Below are positions 1-7,179 of a stretch of DNA of 48,404 bases, piece after piece. This DNA is from a virus, in IMG/VR virus record IMGVR_UViG_3300045996_001029, positions 1 through 48,404 of that record; one strand, given 5' to 3'. Position numbers and translations under genes: made by a program. How positions within the stretch are numbered: position 1 is the first letter of the stretch; the number at the start of each line of letters is the position of its first letter. The notes beneath the pieces are model-generated. The model worked only from the letters and a program-made list of their open reading frames with translations, was not told the origin of the DNA and made no database searches.

Positions 1-127
1 TTGGTGGCTCGCACGTGGAGCGGGCCGACCACAATCTCGGCCTCGTTCTCGTTGCGCCCGGGCAAGCGCCGGGTCGAGGTGACCGGGGCGGTACCGGTGG
101 CCGGCTCCAACTCCTCGAGAGAATGGC
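1..127. repeat. Terminal overlap, left copy (contig circularisation)
   Basis: These 127 bases recur exactly as the last 127 bases of the window. 127 is a common maximum assembler word length, and the primase-helicase frame reads straight through the join. This is best read as assembly overlap of a circular or circularly permuted genome, not as a phage terminal repeat. Confidence 0.93.
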
Positions 128-833
128 CACGATCGAGGTGGTCGGAAACGTCTTTGCCCTCCTTGGCCTGGACGATCTTGTGGACGACTCCCGCGGCCCG
201 GAGGCTCTCGGCTACCCGCTCGGCATGGGCGTAGCCCTGCTCGTCCCGGTCAGCGATGATGATGACCCGCTTCCCGACCAGGCTCTGGGCGTACTCGTCT
301 CGCCACTTTCCGGCGCCCATCGGGGCGGTGGTGGCGACGACACCCTCGGAAGCGAGCCGGTCGGCATCCTTCTCCCCTTCGGTCAGGTAGACGATGTCGG
401 GTGCGGCGAGCACCTCGGGAAGCCGGTAGAGGATTGGCGTCACGCCGTGAAGGTTCCAGGCCCACTGGCCTCCCGGCATCGGCCTTCGCTGTCGAAAATC
501 CTTCGGGTAGAAGCGGACCACCTGGAGCCGGAGCTTGCCCTCGGCATCGAGGTAGTCGTAGTGGTCGGTCTCCTCTCGGGTCTTGCCCTTCTCGGCGAAC
601 AGGTCGTCGTCGTCGAGGCCAATCGCGTCGAGGATCGACTTGGTGGGACACCCGGCGTGGCAGTAGAGCAACACCTTGTCCCCACCATCGGTCACGTGTA
701 GAGAGGGGTTCCGGTCCTCGTGGGCCGGACACTGGACCATCGCCTCCCGGGGATTGAGGCGCTTGATCCGTTTCCCCTGCCCTTCCAGCGCTGTAATGAC
801 GCTCTCGAAGGGGTGGGGATCACTAGTATTCAC
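1..833 (-). CDS. Primase-helicase, N-terminal part (continues at 48277 going down to 47026)
   Basis: This is the first 277 codons of a fused replication protein of about 694 aa that crosses the circular junction. The chosen start is the GTG at 833, preceded by AAGGAG four bases upstream. Residues 35-62 form a CHC2-like zinc-binding primase module (C35, H38, C58, C62, with motif YCHAGC). A TOPRIM domain follows, with TEGEKDAD at about 151-158 and ADRDEQG at about 194-200, the acidic metal-binding motifs of DnaG-type primases. The RecA-like ATPase half lies in the right-hand part of the window. The protein probably makes primers and unwinds DNA at the phage fork. The gene heads nothing else nearby; a hairpin (855-889) separates it from the upstream gene. 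The frame is open across the join: the codon formed by bases 2, 1 and 48277 is Lys. Confidence 0.9.
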   Translation of the reverse strand, partial: MNTSDPHPFESVITALEGQGKRIKRLNPREAMVQCPAHEDRNPSLHVTDGGDKVLLYCHAGCPTKSILDAIGLDDDDLFAEKGKTREETDHYDYLDAEGKLRLQVVRFYPKDFRQRRPMPGGQWAWNLHGVTPILYRLPEVLAAPDIVYLTEGEKDADRLASEGVVATTAPMGAGKWRDEYAQSLVGKRVIIIADRDEQGYAHAERVAESLRAAGVVHKIVQAKEGKDVSDHLDRGHSLEELEPATGTAPVTSTRRLPGRNENEAEIVVGPLHVRAT

Positions 834-854
834 AGTTCTCCTTGGATTGATGAT

Positions 855-889
855 TGAACGCCCCCCGATCCCCGGTCGAGGGGCGTTCA
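855..889 (-). terminator. Stem-loop between the 900-1301 gene and the primase gene
   Basis: A perfect 10-bp stem (855-864 with 880-889) encloses a 15-base GC-rich loop. It lies just after the stop of the upstream minus-strand gene and about 20 bases before the primase start. It could be a terminator without a U tail, or a 5' leader structure. Confidence 0.5.
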
Positions 890-899
890 GCTAGTCGGA

Positions 900-1301
900 T
901 CAGCCCGCGATCAGGGCTGCTGCGTCGCGAAGGGCATCGGCGGCCTTGTACTCCAAGACCGCCTCCTTCGCCTTCCCCGCCGTCTCCAAACGACGGCCCT
1001 CGCGCTCGTGCTGGGAAGCCAGCTCGATCACTCGGGTGTGGGCCTGCTGCCTCTGCTGGAGACCTGCGATGAAGCCCTCCCAGGTCCGCTTCTTCACGAG
1101 CACGTGGAGATCACTCCCCGTCATGCGTCGATAGGGGATCGACTCACCGGAGTCGATCTTTCGCAGATACTGTCTGGCCCAGGTGATGTAGGGAGAGACT
1201 TGGCGATGGGGAGGCCACCCCATCGCCTTGCGAATCCCAGCGTCGTCCAGGCCCTTCGGGTTGGCCCGAAGCACAGCGATCAGCCTTTCAGCTGCCGTCA
1301 T
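900..1301 (-). CDS. Hypothetical protein, possible DNA-binding N-terminus
   Basis: 133 aa, family not recognised. The N-terminus (AERLIAVLRANPKGLDDAGI) reads like a short winged-helix or helix-turn-helix segment, as in proteins that begin with a 'next-step' DNA-binding helix pair. The C-terminal half is a charged, alanine-rich helix (about residues 75-133), probably a coiled coil. The start overlaps the stop of the upstream gene (ATGA at 1301-1298), with GGAGGTGAG as its ribosome binding site, so the two are translated together. It lies directly upstream of the primase-helicase, so a replication or regulatory accessory role is possible but unproven. Confidence 0.7.
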   Translation of the reverse strand: MTAAERLIAVLRANPKGLDDAGIRKAMGWPPHRQVSPYITWARQYLRKIDSGESIPYRRMTGSDLHVLVKKRTWEGFIAGLQQRQQAHTRVIELASQHEREGRRLETAGKAKEAVLEYKAADALRDAAALIAG

Positions 1302-2092
1302 CGCTCACCTCCCAAGAAGGCTTCTGCCTCCTCGATCCCTACCGCTGCGGCCTGGCTCACCTTCAGGCTGGAGACCAGGGCCTCCAGCACTTCGATGAAT
1401 CCCTGCGCGTCGGCGGGCATCTGTCGGGCATAGGCCCCAAAGCCCTCCTCGACCTCACGGAGAATCCCCATGAGTGAGGCGAGCGTCATCGGGAAGAACA
1501 TCAGGTCGATGTTCTCCTTGGTCTGCTCTAGCCGGGCGCGGCTCTGCGCGGGCAACTTCTCCGGGGTGGTGGCCTCGACCACCGCTCCCAGTGCCTCGTT
1601 GTCCTGCGCTGCCGCCTTCCCGACCGCCACCGGCTCAGCCTTGGTGAGGACCTCGGCCACCTTGTCGGCGCCGTGCTTCTCCACTGCCTTTCCGATGGTC
1701 TTGGTGAGCCCTGCCTCGGACTCGTAGCCATCGGTGCCGGTGCGGGTCGGTGGGAAGTCGTCCTCGGGGAGCGTCACCTTGTCGCCTGGACCGATATCGG
1801 GGTCGCCCCCGCCTTCGATCCAGTGCTTGCGATAGGTCATCACCGAGTCCGAGGTCGTGAGTCCCTTGATCCCACGAGCAGCGAATTCCCTGATCCCGAG
1901 CACCGTACGAGTTTTCGGACGGTGCTTTCGGCTCTCAGGACTGCCGCCGCCCTTATCCTCGGTGGTGGTGAAGGCGTAGACGATGGCAGCACGCTCCCAT
2001 CCCTTCGCCGTCAGCAACGACTCGATGCCCTCTAAGACACTCGTCGCCGCCTCGATGGTCTCCGGGATGGAGACCTTGACTGGCTTACTCAT
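1298..2092 (-). CDS. Hypothetical 264-aa protein of the replication side
   Basis: The start is the ATG at 2092 because AAGGAGGT sits just upstream (plus-strand accctcc region 2094-2102); an upstream in-frame start at 2149 lacks such a site. The protein begins MSKPVKVSIPETIEAATSV. It has a central segment that looks helical and DNA-binding-like (GIREFAARGIKGLTTSDSV), followed by a KAEPVAVGKAAAQ stretch and a long acidic-helical C-terminus. No catalytic motif is seen. It resembles in general character the ParB-like or helix-turn-helix proteins of actinophages, but I cannot assign a family. It is coupled to the next gene by an ATGA overlap. Confidence 0.7.
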   Translation of the reverse strand: MSKPVKVSIPETIEAATSVLEGIESLLTAKGWERAAIVYAFTTTEDKGGGSPESRKHRPKTRTVLGIREFAARGIKGLTTSDSVMTYRKHWIEGGGDPDIGPGDKVTLPEDDFPPTRTGTDGYESEAGLTKTIGKAVEKHGADKVAEVLTKAEPVAVGKAAAQDNEALGAVVEATTPEKLPAQSRARLEQTKENIDLMFFPMTLASLMGILREVEEGFGAYARQMPADAQGFIEVLEALVSSLKVSQAAAVGIEEAEAFLGGER

Positions 2093-2235
2093 CCAACCTC
2101 CTTGGTTTGATGATCGGCACGAGGATTTCTCGCACCGCCCAACCCTCACGTCCAGAGGGTTCGGCGCTACGGGAAACGATCCGGTATAGCTGCCTCCACG
2201 GTGCCACGCGGGTTTCTCGATCTAGAGTTTTCGCG

Positions 2236-2376
2236 ATGCCGTATGCCGCCCGGAAACGTGGCCGCAAATGGGGGATCGTCAACACCCGTACCGGCAAGGT
2301 GGCCGGGTACTCGGGGTCCAAGAAGAACGCCCAGGCGTCGGCCCGCATCCGAAACTCGAAGCACAAGAAGAAATAG
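2236..2376 (+). CDS. Small basic protein (46 aa), lone plus-strand gene
   Basis: The product begins MPYAARKRGRKWGIVNT, continues with TGKVAGYSGSKKNAQASARI, and ends in a Lys/Arg-rich tail. The pattern 'MPY..K....V.N..TGKV.G...K..A.AQ' recurs in small proteins of many phages, whose function is unknown. It is the only convincing plus-strand gene among the minus-strand genes of this arm. An in-frame ATG exists farther upstream (2107), but the family pattern begins at 2236. The high positive charge suggests nucleic-acid binding (inference). Confidence 0.6.
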   Translation: MPYAARKRGRKWGIVNTRTGKVAGYSGSKKNAQASARIRNSKHKKK

Positions 2377-2394
2377 CCGATCCCAGGCGAGAAG

Positions 2395-2447
2395 GGGCGA
2401 AAACACCGGCTCTAGGGCCGCTCACGGCCTCTCTAAGCGATGCTTTC
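2395..2447 (-). repeat. Dispersed intergenic element, copy A (minus orientation)
   Basis: Read on the minus strand this stretch carries CGCTTAGAGAGGCCGTGAG, then a GGCCG-TGAG-CGGCC hairpin and CTAGAG...GTGTTTTCG. It matches elements at about 17277, 35282 and 45849. It lies in the gap between the zinc-finger gene (stop 2537) and the small plus-strand gene. Confidence 0.6.
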
Positions 2448-2536
2448 CCCCCTCCCCGCACTAGGAGGCCCGAACTTTCCTCCCACCGATACGGGCGATC
2501 CTCGTCTGGCCACCCTTTTCGGCGCAGGCTGATTTT

Positions 2537-2731
2537 TCAGGGTGAGCGCTTTTTCCGGGACCTTTCCCGGTATTTCCGGGTGCGGATCGACTCGGGCTTG
2601 GCCTCTTTCCCTGGCTTGGCGACGTAGATGACCTCTCGGCCTAGCTCGGGACAGGGCCGCATCTCGTGGTCTCGGACTGGCTTCCCACAGACCTTGCACC
2701 GGATACGGCCCCGCCCCCGATCAACGCCCAC
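2537..2731 (-). CDS. Small zinc-finger, basic protein
   Basis: 64 aa with a GTG start at 2731 that overlaps the end of the upstream gene (stop at 2721). The N-terminal half has CKVCGKPVRDHEMRPC, a Cys-x2-Cys...His...Cys set that could bind one zinc. The C-terminal half is strongly basic (RTRKYRERSRKKRSP). This combination suggests a small nucleic-acid-binding protein. The ribosome binding site is weak, so the start is the least certain part, but the Cys pattern supports a real gene. Confidence 0.6.
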   Translation of the reverse strand: MGVDRGRGRIRCKVCGKPVRDHEMRPCPELGREVIYVAKPGKEAKPESIRTRKYRERSRKKRSP

Positions 2732-2996
2732 CGACCCGCTGGAGCTCGACCATTGCCGCATGACCGGCCTGGGCCTCCTCCAACGTGTCGTACTTGACCT
2801 GGGGGAGGTCACCGTTGATCTGGGTGGTGATCCAGAACACCATCGTCTCGAACATCGGGGTGTACCCGATCCAGACGGTGGAGACCAGCACCTCCCCAAC
2901 CTCGTCACGTCCGACGATGCAATAGCTCTCGTCCTCGTGGAGTGCGAGCCATTCCTCCAAGTCGATGGGCTGTCCGTACTTGTCGCGGTATCTCAT
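2721..2996 (-). CDS. Hypothetical protein (91 aa)
   Basis: The protein starts MRYRDKYGQPIDLEEWLAL and has a central beta-rich core (DEVGEVLVSTVWIGYTPM). It looks like a compact single-domain protein with no recognisable catalytic motif. The start at 2996 overlaps the stop of the upstream gene (2993), in the usual coupling of this phage. Function unknown. Confidence 0.7.
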   Translation of the reverse strand: MRYRDKYGQPIDLEEWLALHEDESYCIVGRDEVGEVLVSTVWIGYTPMFETMVFWITTQINGDLPQVKYDTLEEAQAGHAAMVELQRVGGR

Positions 2997-3535
2997 GATG
3001 CGTGCTCCTTGGCGAGTGCTCGTATCTCCTCATAGGGCCACCGGCGCTTCGCCCATCCGTCACGACGGGGGAACAGCCGGTAATAGGCCGAGCCGGGACC
3101 GAGCTTGGTGCGGAAGCCGATCTGTCCCGGCGTGAGCTTGGCGATCAAGATGTCGGGTAGGTGCTCGCGCAGGGTCTGGAAAGTCTGCGAGGGCAGCGAG
3201 AAGTCGGCTACCGCTTGGAAGGTGGGGATCCCGGTGACCAGGTGGCCGATGAAGTGTTCGCCGGGCCGGTTGGGGGAGTCCCACCCAGGTTGGTCCTCCT
3301 GGTCGACGATTTCGGCGTAGCGGTTGTTGACCGGGTCATCGAATCGCGCCATCGCCTCATAGGGGCGGGCGGCGATCCCCCGGGCTTCGAGAAACGCTGA
3401 GGTGTAGACGGCGGTGGGGATGCACCATCCCCTGTTGTCGTCGATCCCGCACGCCTCCTTCCAGTCGATCCCCAGGTTGTAGGTCTGGGCGGCGCGGACG
3501 GCCTCGTTGAGCCGAGGGTGCCTATCCAGCGTCAT
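2993..3535 (-). CDS. Transglutaminase/papain-like fold protein (putative)
   Basis: 180 aa. The core DDNRGWCIPTAVYTSAFLEA has a Cys at the start of a helix, followed by a beta segment (GIAARPYEAMARF) and a His in GEHFIGHLV. Cys-helix, strand, His is the layout of small transglutaminase-like or NlpC-like cysteine enzymes. A possible third residue is in the segment after the His. I infer the fold from spacing only; activity is untested. The gene overlaps both neighbours (ATGA at 3535-3532) inside a run of small genes. Confidence 0.6.
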   Translation of the reverse strand: MTLDRHPRLNEAVRAAQTYNLGIDWKEACGIDDNRGWCIPTAVYTSAFLEARGIAARPYEAMARFDDPVNNRYAEIVDQEDQPGWDSPNRPGEHFIGHLVTGIPTFQAVADFSLPSQTFQTLREHLPDILIAKLTPGQIGFRTKLGPGSAYYRLFPRRDGWAKRRWPYEEIRALAKEHAS

Positions 3536-3921
3536 CCCGGAGCCAGCCTCTCATGCTTGATCTGGAGCCGGGCCACCATCTCCTTGGCCTCCCGGGAAGG
3601 GTGGTCGATGTCCCGCTCGCCGTGGTCGGCCGCCTCGTTGCCCGAGGAGAACAAGGGGACGACCGGCTCGGGGATCGGGCCAGCAGGCCACAGCCGCAAC
3701 CCGATCAGTTCGTTGGCGGTGCCTCGAGAGTTGTGCACAATCGCCCACCCGTTACACACAGCCTGGGGAGAGGCGTGGCAGGCGAAGGTGTTGTAGGGCT
3801 GGAGCTGGGTGGGAGCGTCGTACTCCCGCAGCTTCTCGTACTCGTGGCGCGCCCATATCCCCGAAGGCACGTCACGTCGATACGGACACGCCTCACAGGG
3901 CAAAGGTCGAATCTTCTTCAC
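3532..3921 (-). CDS. DUF6283-like cysteine-rich protein
   Basis: 129 aa with a GTG start at 3921 and CAAGGAGGT five bases upstream. The N-terminus PCEACPYRRDVPSGIWARHE, followed by CHASPQAVCNGW, matches the actinobacterial and phage family with a C-x2-CPYR-x-DVPSG core and a later C-H...C pair, known as DUF6283. The four or five cysteines and histidine suggest a metal site. The biochemical role of the family is not known. It is the first gene of a small operon whose leader carries the phage's stereotyped ribosome binding site. Confidence 0.78.
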   Translation of the reverse strand: MKKIRPLPCEACPYRRDVPSGIWARHEYEKLREYDAPTQLQPYNTFACHASPQAVCNGWAIVHNSRGTANELIGLRLWPAGPIPEPVVPLFSSGNEAADHGERDIDHPSREAKEMVARLQIKHERLAPG

Positions 3922-3942
3922 GAAACCTCCTTGTGGAAAGGT

Positions 3943-4152
3943 CTAGAACAGCGAGTCCCGCTGCTTGCGTTTCCCCCGGCTGCGTCTGATGTCGACGCAG
4001 GTGTTGCATGCCCAATTGCCAGTGCGACGGGCCAAATGAAGGGAGTGGGTCCCGCCGACCTTGCCTCTCAGATCGACGAAACCTACTTCCTCGGGGTGAT
4101 TGGGCTTCTGTGGGGAGATTTCCTCCCCACAAAAGACACACTTCACCTTCAC
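3943..4152 (-). CDS. Zinc-ribbon hypothetical protein
   Basis: 69 aa. Two Cys pairs (KCVFCGEE near the N-terminus and ACNTCVDI near residue 50) are 45 residues apart, the layout of a small zinc ribbon. The tail is basic (RRSRGKRKQR). The GTG start at 4152 overlaps the preceding stop (GTGA). This fits a small nucleic-acid-binding accessory protein; function unknown. Confidence 0.65.
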   Translation of the reverse strand: MKVKCVFCGEEISPQKPNHPEEVGFVDLRGKVGGTHSLHLARRTGNWACNTCVDIRRSRGKRKQRDSLF

Positions 4153-4385
4153 CCGGTACCTGCCTTCTCGCCCTTCTTCTTCTTCGTCACCGGCTCGGTG
4201 AGGCGCTGGTGGACGTGGAAGCGACCGGCCTCGTCCATGCCCGCATAAGCATTGAGGTCGATCAACAGCCGCTGCATCATCGCCGTCAACGGCTCCGCAG
4301 CATTGCGGAAATTGTTGGCGTAGTCGATGAGCTCGACAATGTGGACGGTGAGCCGGCCCTTGGCGTACTTCGGGTCGACAGGCAT
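4149..4385 (-). CDS. Hypothetical protein (78 aa)
   Basis: It begins MPVDPKYAKGRLTVHIVELI, with a helical middle and a lysine-rich end (TKKKKGEKAGTG). No motif is recognised. The start at 4385 lies 11 bases below the stop of the DUF932 gene and has AGGGGGGT upstream. It is coupled to the zinc-ribbon gene by a GTGA overlap. Confidence 0.65.
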   Translation of the reverse strand: MPVDPKYAKGRLTVHIVELIDYANNFRNAAEPLTAMMQRLLIDLNAYAGMDEAGRFHVHQRLTEPVTKKKKGEKAGTG

Positions 4386-4396
4386 CGACCCCCCTT

Positions 4397-5422
4397 TCAG
4401 TTGGAGAGAGCCGGGGCCAGCAGGCGATTGCGGAAACGCGTCGCCAGCCGGTCTGTCCCTGCCTTCTCGTTGGCGATGGCGCGCAGGTGGCGCTCAGGCC
4501 CGGAGAGCTTGGTCCCGGTTCGGTCCCATTGCTCCCACTCCGTCACGGCAGACATGAAGCCGAATCCGGTGTCCCGGAAAGCGTCGTCGATGTTTGCCCT
4601 GACCGCCATCACACCGTTGTGCGCCTGGACTCGGTTGGTCCGGGTCCGGGGCTGGATGTCGTCGTCTTCGGAAGTGGGCCACTCCGCCTCCAGCAGCTGG
4701 GCTGCGCGGAGGTAGGTGACCTCTGTCTCGAGGAGCTGTTCCAACTCCCGGTCGAACCCCTCGGACCACGTGGTGGCGAGGTTGAGGGCGCGCTGGGCCT
4801 CGGACACCTGGATCTCCATGGATCGGGTGTGCCGAATCCGAATCGAGGCGGTGAGCTGGGGAAGGCTCCAATGGAGCGTGTTGGCGCACATCTTCTGGAA
4901 GGCCATGGTCGAGGCGAACAGCGAGGTACCGCCGTCATGCCCCGTCCCGACCGCCATCACCGGCGTCACGTCCTGGCCCACGGAGTAGGCGACCTGGGAG
5001 GCGGTGAGCTTTATCAGCACCATCACCTTCTGGCCCCCGTTGACCGTCACCGCAGCCACGTGATTGGTGCTGGCTAGGTCAACGAGCAGGTCGGCCCACT
5101 CGCCCATCGCTCGATTCTGGAAGGGCTGGTAGGCGCCGGAAACCGTCGAGCCGGTGACCGGCTGATCGGTGTCGGTGCGAGTGACCCAAAAGGCGTTGGG
5201 CTGGGCGGCGTATGCCTTGCCCCGAGGGTCAAGGTAAAACGCCTCTCGCAGCTCCACGTCCCAAAGGGCCCCGGCATCGTTCAGCGCGGCGACTGCCGAG
5301 CGTCCGGTGCCGATCTCTCTTCCAGCCATTTCCTCTGCTGCTTCCTTGGCGTACTTGTCGCCAAGCATCAGCCCTCTCATGAGGGTGCGGCTCTGGGGGA
5401 TTGCTGAGGAACTTGTCCTCAT
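4397..5422 (-). CDS. DUF932 / phage-plasmid-like protein
   Basis: 341 aa. Family features seen: GREIGTGRSAVAALNDAGAL, AYQPFQNRAMGEWADLLVD (the conserved '..Y.P..N.......' segment), a central GHDGGTSLFASTMAFQKMCA (the 'N.HDGS....F....R..C.NT' block), and IRHTRSMEIQVSEAQRAL ('.RHT......'). This is the DUF932/TIGR03299 family, common in phages and plasmids and of unknown biochemical role. The gene heads its unit, with CAAGGAGGTAGCAAGC before the ATG and two hairpins farther upstream. Confidence 0.85.
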   Translation of the reverse strand: MRTSSSAIPQSRTLMRGLMLGDKYAKEAAEEMAGREIGTGRSAVAALNDAGALWDVELREAFYLDPRGKAYAAQPNAFWVTRTDTDQPVTGSTVSGAYQPFQNRAMGEWADLLVDLASTNHVAAVTVNGGQKVMVLIKLTASQVAYSVGQDVTPVMAVGTGHDGGTSLFASTMAFQKMCANTLHWSLPQLTASIRIRHTRSMEIQVSEAQRALNLATTWSEGFDRELEQLLETEVTYLRAAQLLEAEWPTSEDDDIQPRTRTNRVQAHNGVMAVRANIDDAFRDTGFGFMSAVTEWEQWDRTGTKLSGPERHLRAIANEKAGTDRLATRFRNRLLAPALSN

Positions 5423-5447
5423 GCTTGCTACCTCCTTGTGGTAGGTC

Positions 5448-5551
5448 GGTGGGGATTTCCCACCATTCGGCGCACACTCATGCGCCCAATGCTAGGAACT
5501 TTCCCGGGAGCGGGACCAATGGCGGGGACCTGGACCTCAACTCCCGGGAAA
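5448..5551 (-). promoter_or_regulatory. Leader of the DUF932 gene with several inverted repeats
   Basis: This 134-base gap holds GGTGGG/CCCACC (about 5448-5464), GGCGCA/TGCGCC (5469-5486) and a perfect 11-bp inverted repeat TTTCCCGGGAG...CTCCCGGGAAA (5500-5510 and 5541-5551, 30 bases apart). The last could be an operator or the terminator of the preceding SSB-like gene. No clear sigma70 promoter is visible. Confidence 0.5.
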
Positions 5552-5556
5552 CTCGT

Positions 5557-5931
5557 TCAACCTTCCTCGTCACCTCCGTTGGCGATCCGCTCGCTGACGT
5601 CGACGAGTAGGGCAGGGGCACGCTCGGGATCGACAGGGGAAACTTCCTCTGCGATGACCTCGATGCGGCCCTTGCGCTCGCCGCCCTCGTCCCAGAATCG
5701 GCGCTGGACGGCGCCGATAGCCAGGATCGGCTCTCCCTTCTCGGGAAGCCAGGGTTCCTCGTCACCGTCCATCACCCACAGATAGACCGGGATCACATCG
5801 ACCCGGCGACGCGGCTCCTCAACTCTCGAGGTGATCGTGTATTCGACCACCGCCGAGCCAGAAGGAAACTGACGCACTTGCGGATCGGCGGCGACCCGCC
5901 CGACCAGAACCACCAGGTTCATGTCGTGCAT
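5557..5931 (-). CDS. Single-stranded DNA-binding protein-like, OB fold (second SSB)
   Basis: 124 aa. MNLVVLVGRVAADPQVRQFP, then GSAVVEYTITS and a later PILAIGAVQRRF strand, reproduce the opening strands of bacterial SSB ('N...L.G.L..DP..R....G..V..F.....'). The acidic tail (DEEG) is compatible with partner binding but is not a canonical DDIPF-type tip. The genome has a second, more typical SSB at 46288-46749. Here the start ATG (5931) shares one base with the previous stop; an internal ATG three codons in is an alternative start. Confidence 0.72.
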   Translation of the reverse strand: MHDMNLVVLVGRVAADPQVRQFPSGSAVVEYTITSRVEEPRRRVDVIPVYLWVMDGDEEPWLPEKGEPILAIGAVQRRFWDEGGERKGRIEVIAEEVSPVDPERAPALLVDVSERIANGGDEEG

Positions 5932-6488
5932 CAGGAAACCACAGCACCGTCGTGGCCTGCGATGTGACCGAGGAAGTCGACCCAGGACCGCCAGTAGGCG
6001 GTGTTCTCGGGTTCTCTCATGACCCGGGGGACCCGTCCCTCACACACCGCGAAGCTGGCGGCTGCCTGCTCGGCGGTGATGATCCAGTGATCGTTGGAGG
6101 TGAGCTTGTCCTTGGGGATCAGCGGGGTCACACCCCGATACGCCCTCACCGCAGTCACGTCGTCGTGCTCGAAGAACTCGGCAGGCCATGGTGGGTGGGG
6201 GGTTTGGTCGAGAGCGTCGATCGAGACCATTGCGTGGATCAGCTCGGGCATGTGGAAATACCCGACCCGGAAATACGCATTGGAGGCTCGCTGAAGCTCG
6301 CTCAACCGATCGAACTCGGCGGTGTGATCCTCGCCATCGAGGGGCTCAGCAACGTCGATGCGGGTGATAGTGATGCCGTCGGTTTCCGTAGGCATCTCCA
6401 CTAGCTGCACCGGGTACAGCTCACGGAGCCGGGCATCCAGCTCCTCGACCTCGGGGTGTGGACCCCGGCAACTGATGTCGTAACCCAT
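5931..6488 (-). CDS. Hypothetical protein (185 aa), actinophage type
   Basis: It begins MGYDISCRGPHPEVEELDAR and looks like a soluble alpha/beta protein. The central DHTAEFDRLSELQRASNAYF and the C-terminal block around WIITAEQAAASFAVCEG recall small actinophage proteins that start MGYD; function unknown. CAAGGAGGTAAAGGA precedes the ATG and a 9-bp hairpin (6526-6554) precedes that, so this gene opens a transcription or translation unit. Confidence 0.7.
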   Translation of the reverse strand: MGYDISCRGPHPEVEELDARLRELYPVQLVEMPTETDGITITRIDVAEPLDGEDHTAEFDRLSELQRASNAYFRVGYFHMPELIHAMVSIDALDQTPHPPWPAEFFEHDDVTAVRAYRGVTPLIPKDKLTSNDHWIITAEQAAASFAVCEGRVPRVMREPENTAYWRSWVDFLGHIAGHDGAVVS

Positions 6489-6525
6489 TCCTTTACCTCC
6501 TTGTGTGGTGGTACTTCCACCCAGA

Positions 6526-6554
6526 CGTCCTCAGTTGCTGCCGTTCTGAGGACG
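6526..6554 (-). terminator. Stem-loop between units
   Basis: A perfect 9-bp stem CGTCCTCAG/CTGAGGACG (6526-6534 with 6546-6554) has an 11-base loop. It sits between the stop of the 6584-6805 gene and the next ribosome binding site on the minus strand. It could be a terminator or a leader hairpin. Confidence 0.5.
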
Positions 6555-6583
6555 ACTGGCTGGCGGCACACCTGCTCTCTACT

Positions 6584-6805
6584 TCAGGCGTCCAGCAAGG
6601 CGTCGGCCTCCTGTTCCAGGAAAACCTGGTGGAGGGTCCATGCTTCCTCGTCCCACTGACGAATCTCCCTTGCCGCATCACACTCCCAGCAATTCTCGGC
6701 CACATCATCGGGTCGCCCCGAGGTGTGGCCGAGGAAATGCTCGATGATCCACTCAGTCTGATCCTCGATGGTTGGCTCGATGTCGTAGGGACTCATCCCC
6801 TCCAT
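6584..6805 (-). CDS. Hypothetical acidic protein (73 aa)
   Basis: It starts MEGMSPYDIEPTIEDQTEWI and is Glu/Asp/Trp-rich with two cysteines (NCWECDAA). No family is recognised. The ATG at 6805 overlaps the previous stop (TGATG), so translation is coupled; a second ATG four codons in is possible. Confidence 0.6.
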   Translation of the reverse strand: MEGMSPYDIEPTIEDQTEWIIEHFLGHTSGRPDDVAENCWECDAAREIRQWDEEAWTLHQVFLEQEADALLDA

Positions 6806-7107
6806 CAGACGAAGGGAAGTGCGATATCCGAGGATTCGATCACGTCACGCAGACGCATGGCGAGCTTCACCGAACCCTCGTTGCGAAGGTCCCACCGGCC
6901 CTCGTCGCCCTGGATGGCGAGGAAGTCGATGAACGGGAGCACAAGGTCCCGCATCGCTCCTTGCACCAGGGTGCGGTGATCGGTGGCGAGCTTCTCGGCC
7001 AGGACGTGGAGCGTGTGTGGGGTGAAGGAGCGGTTGATCAGATCGTGGATCTGCTTCGCCAACGCCTCCACCTCGGCACGCTCCGAGTCGTGGAGATGGA
7101 TTCCCAT
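6805..7107 (-). CDS. Hypothetical helical protein (100 aa)
   Basis: The start is the ATG at 7107 because CAAGGAGGTCAAGTT precedes it; a longer frame to 7155 has no site. The protein (MGIHLHDSERAEVEALAKQI...) appears all-helical with no cysteines or catalytic motif. The leader upstream contains a GGTGC/GCACC stem and a GCGCA/TGCGC stem. Confidence 0.68.
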   Translation of the reverse strand: MGIHLHDSERAEVEALAKQIHDLINRSFTPHTLHVLAEKLATDHRTLVQGAMRDLVLPFIDFLAIQGDEGRWDLRNEGSVKLAMRLRDVIESSDIALPFV

Positions 7108-7179
7108 AACTTGACCTCCTTGTGGTCTGGTGCTGATTGCACCGGGGAAGCGCACCCGAAGATGCGCAACCCGCTGCCG

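Noticed and set aside
1-127. Phage direct terminal repeat or att site
   Set aside because: Length equals a common assembler word size and an open frame crosses the join, so assembly overlap is the simpler reading.
15-701. Plus-strand frame of 228 codons at the left end
   Set aside because: Antisense of the primase N-terminus; the minus frame carries the zinc-finger and TOPRIM motifs and crosses the junction.
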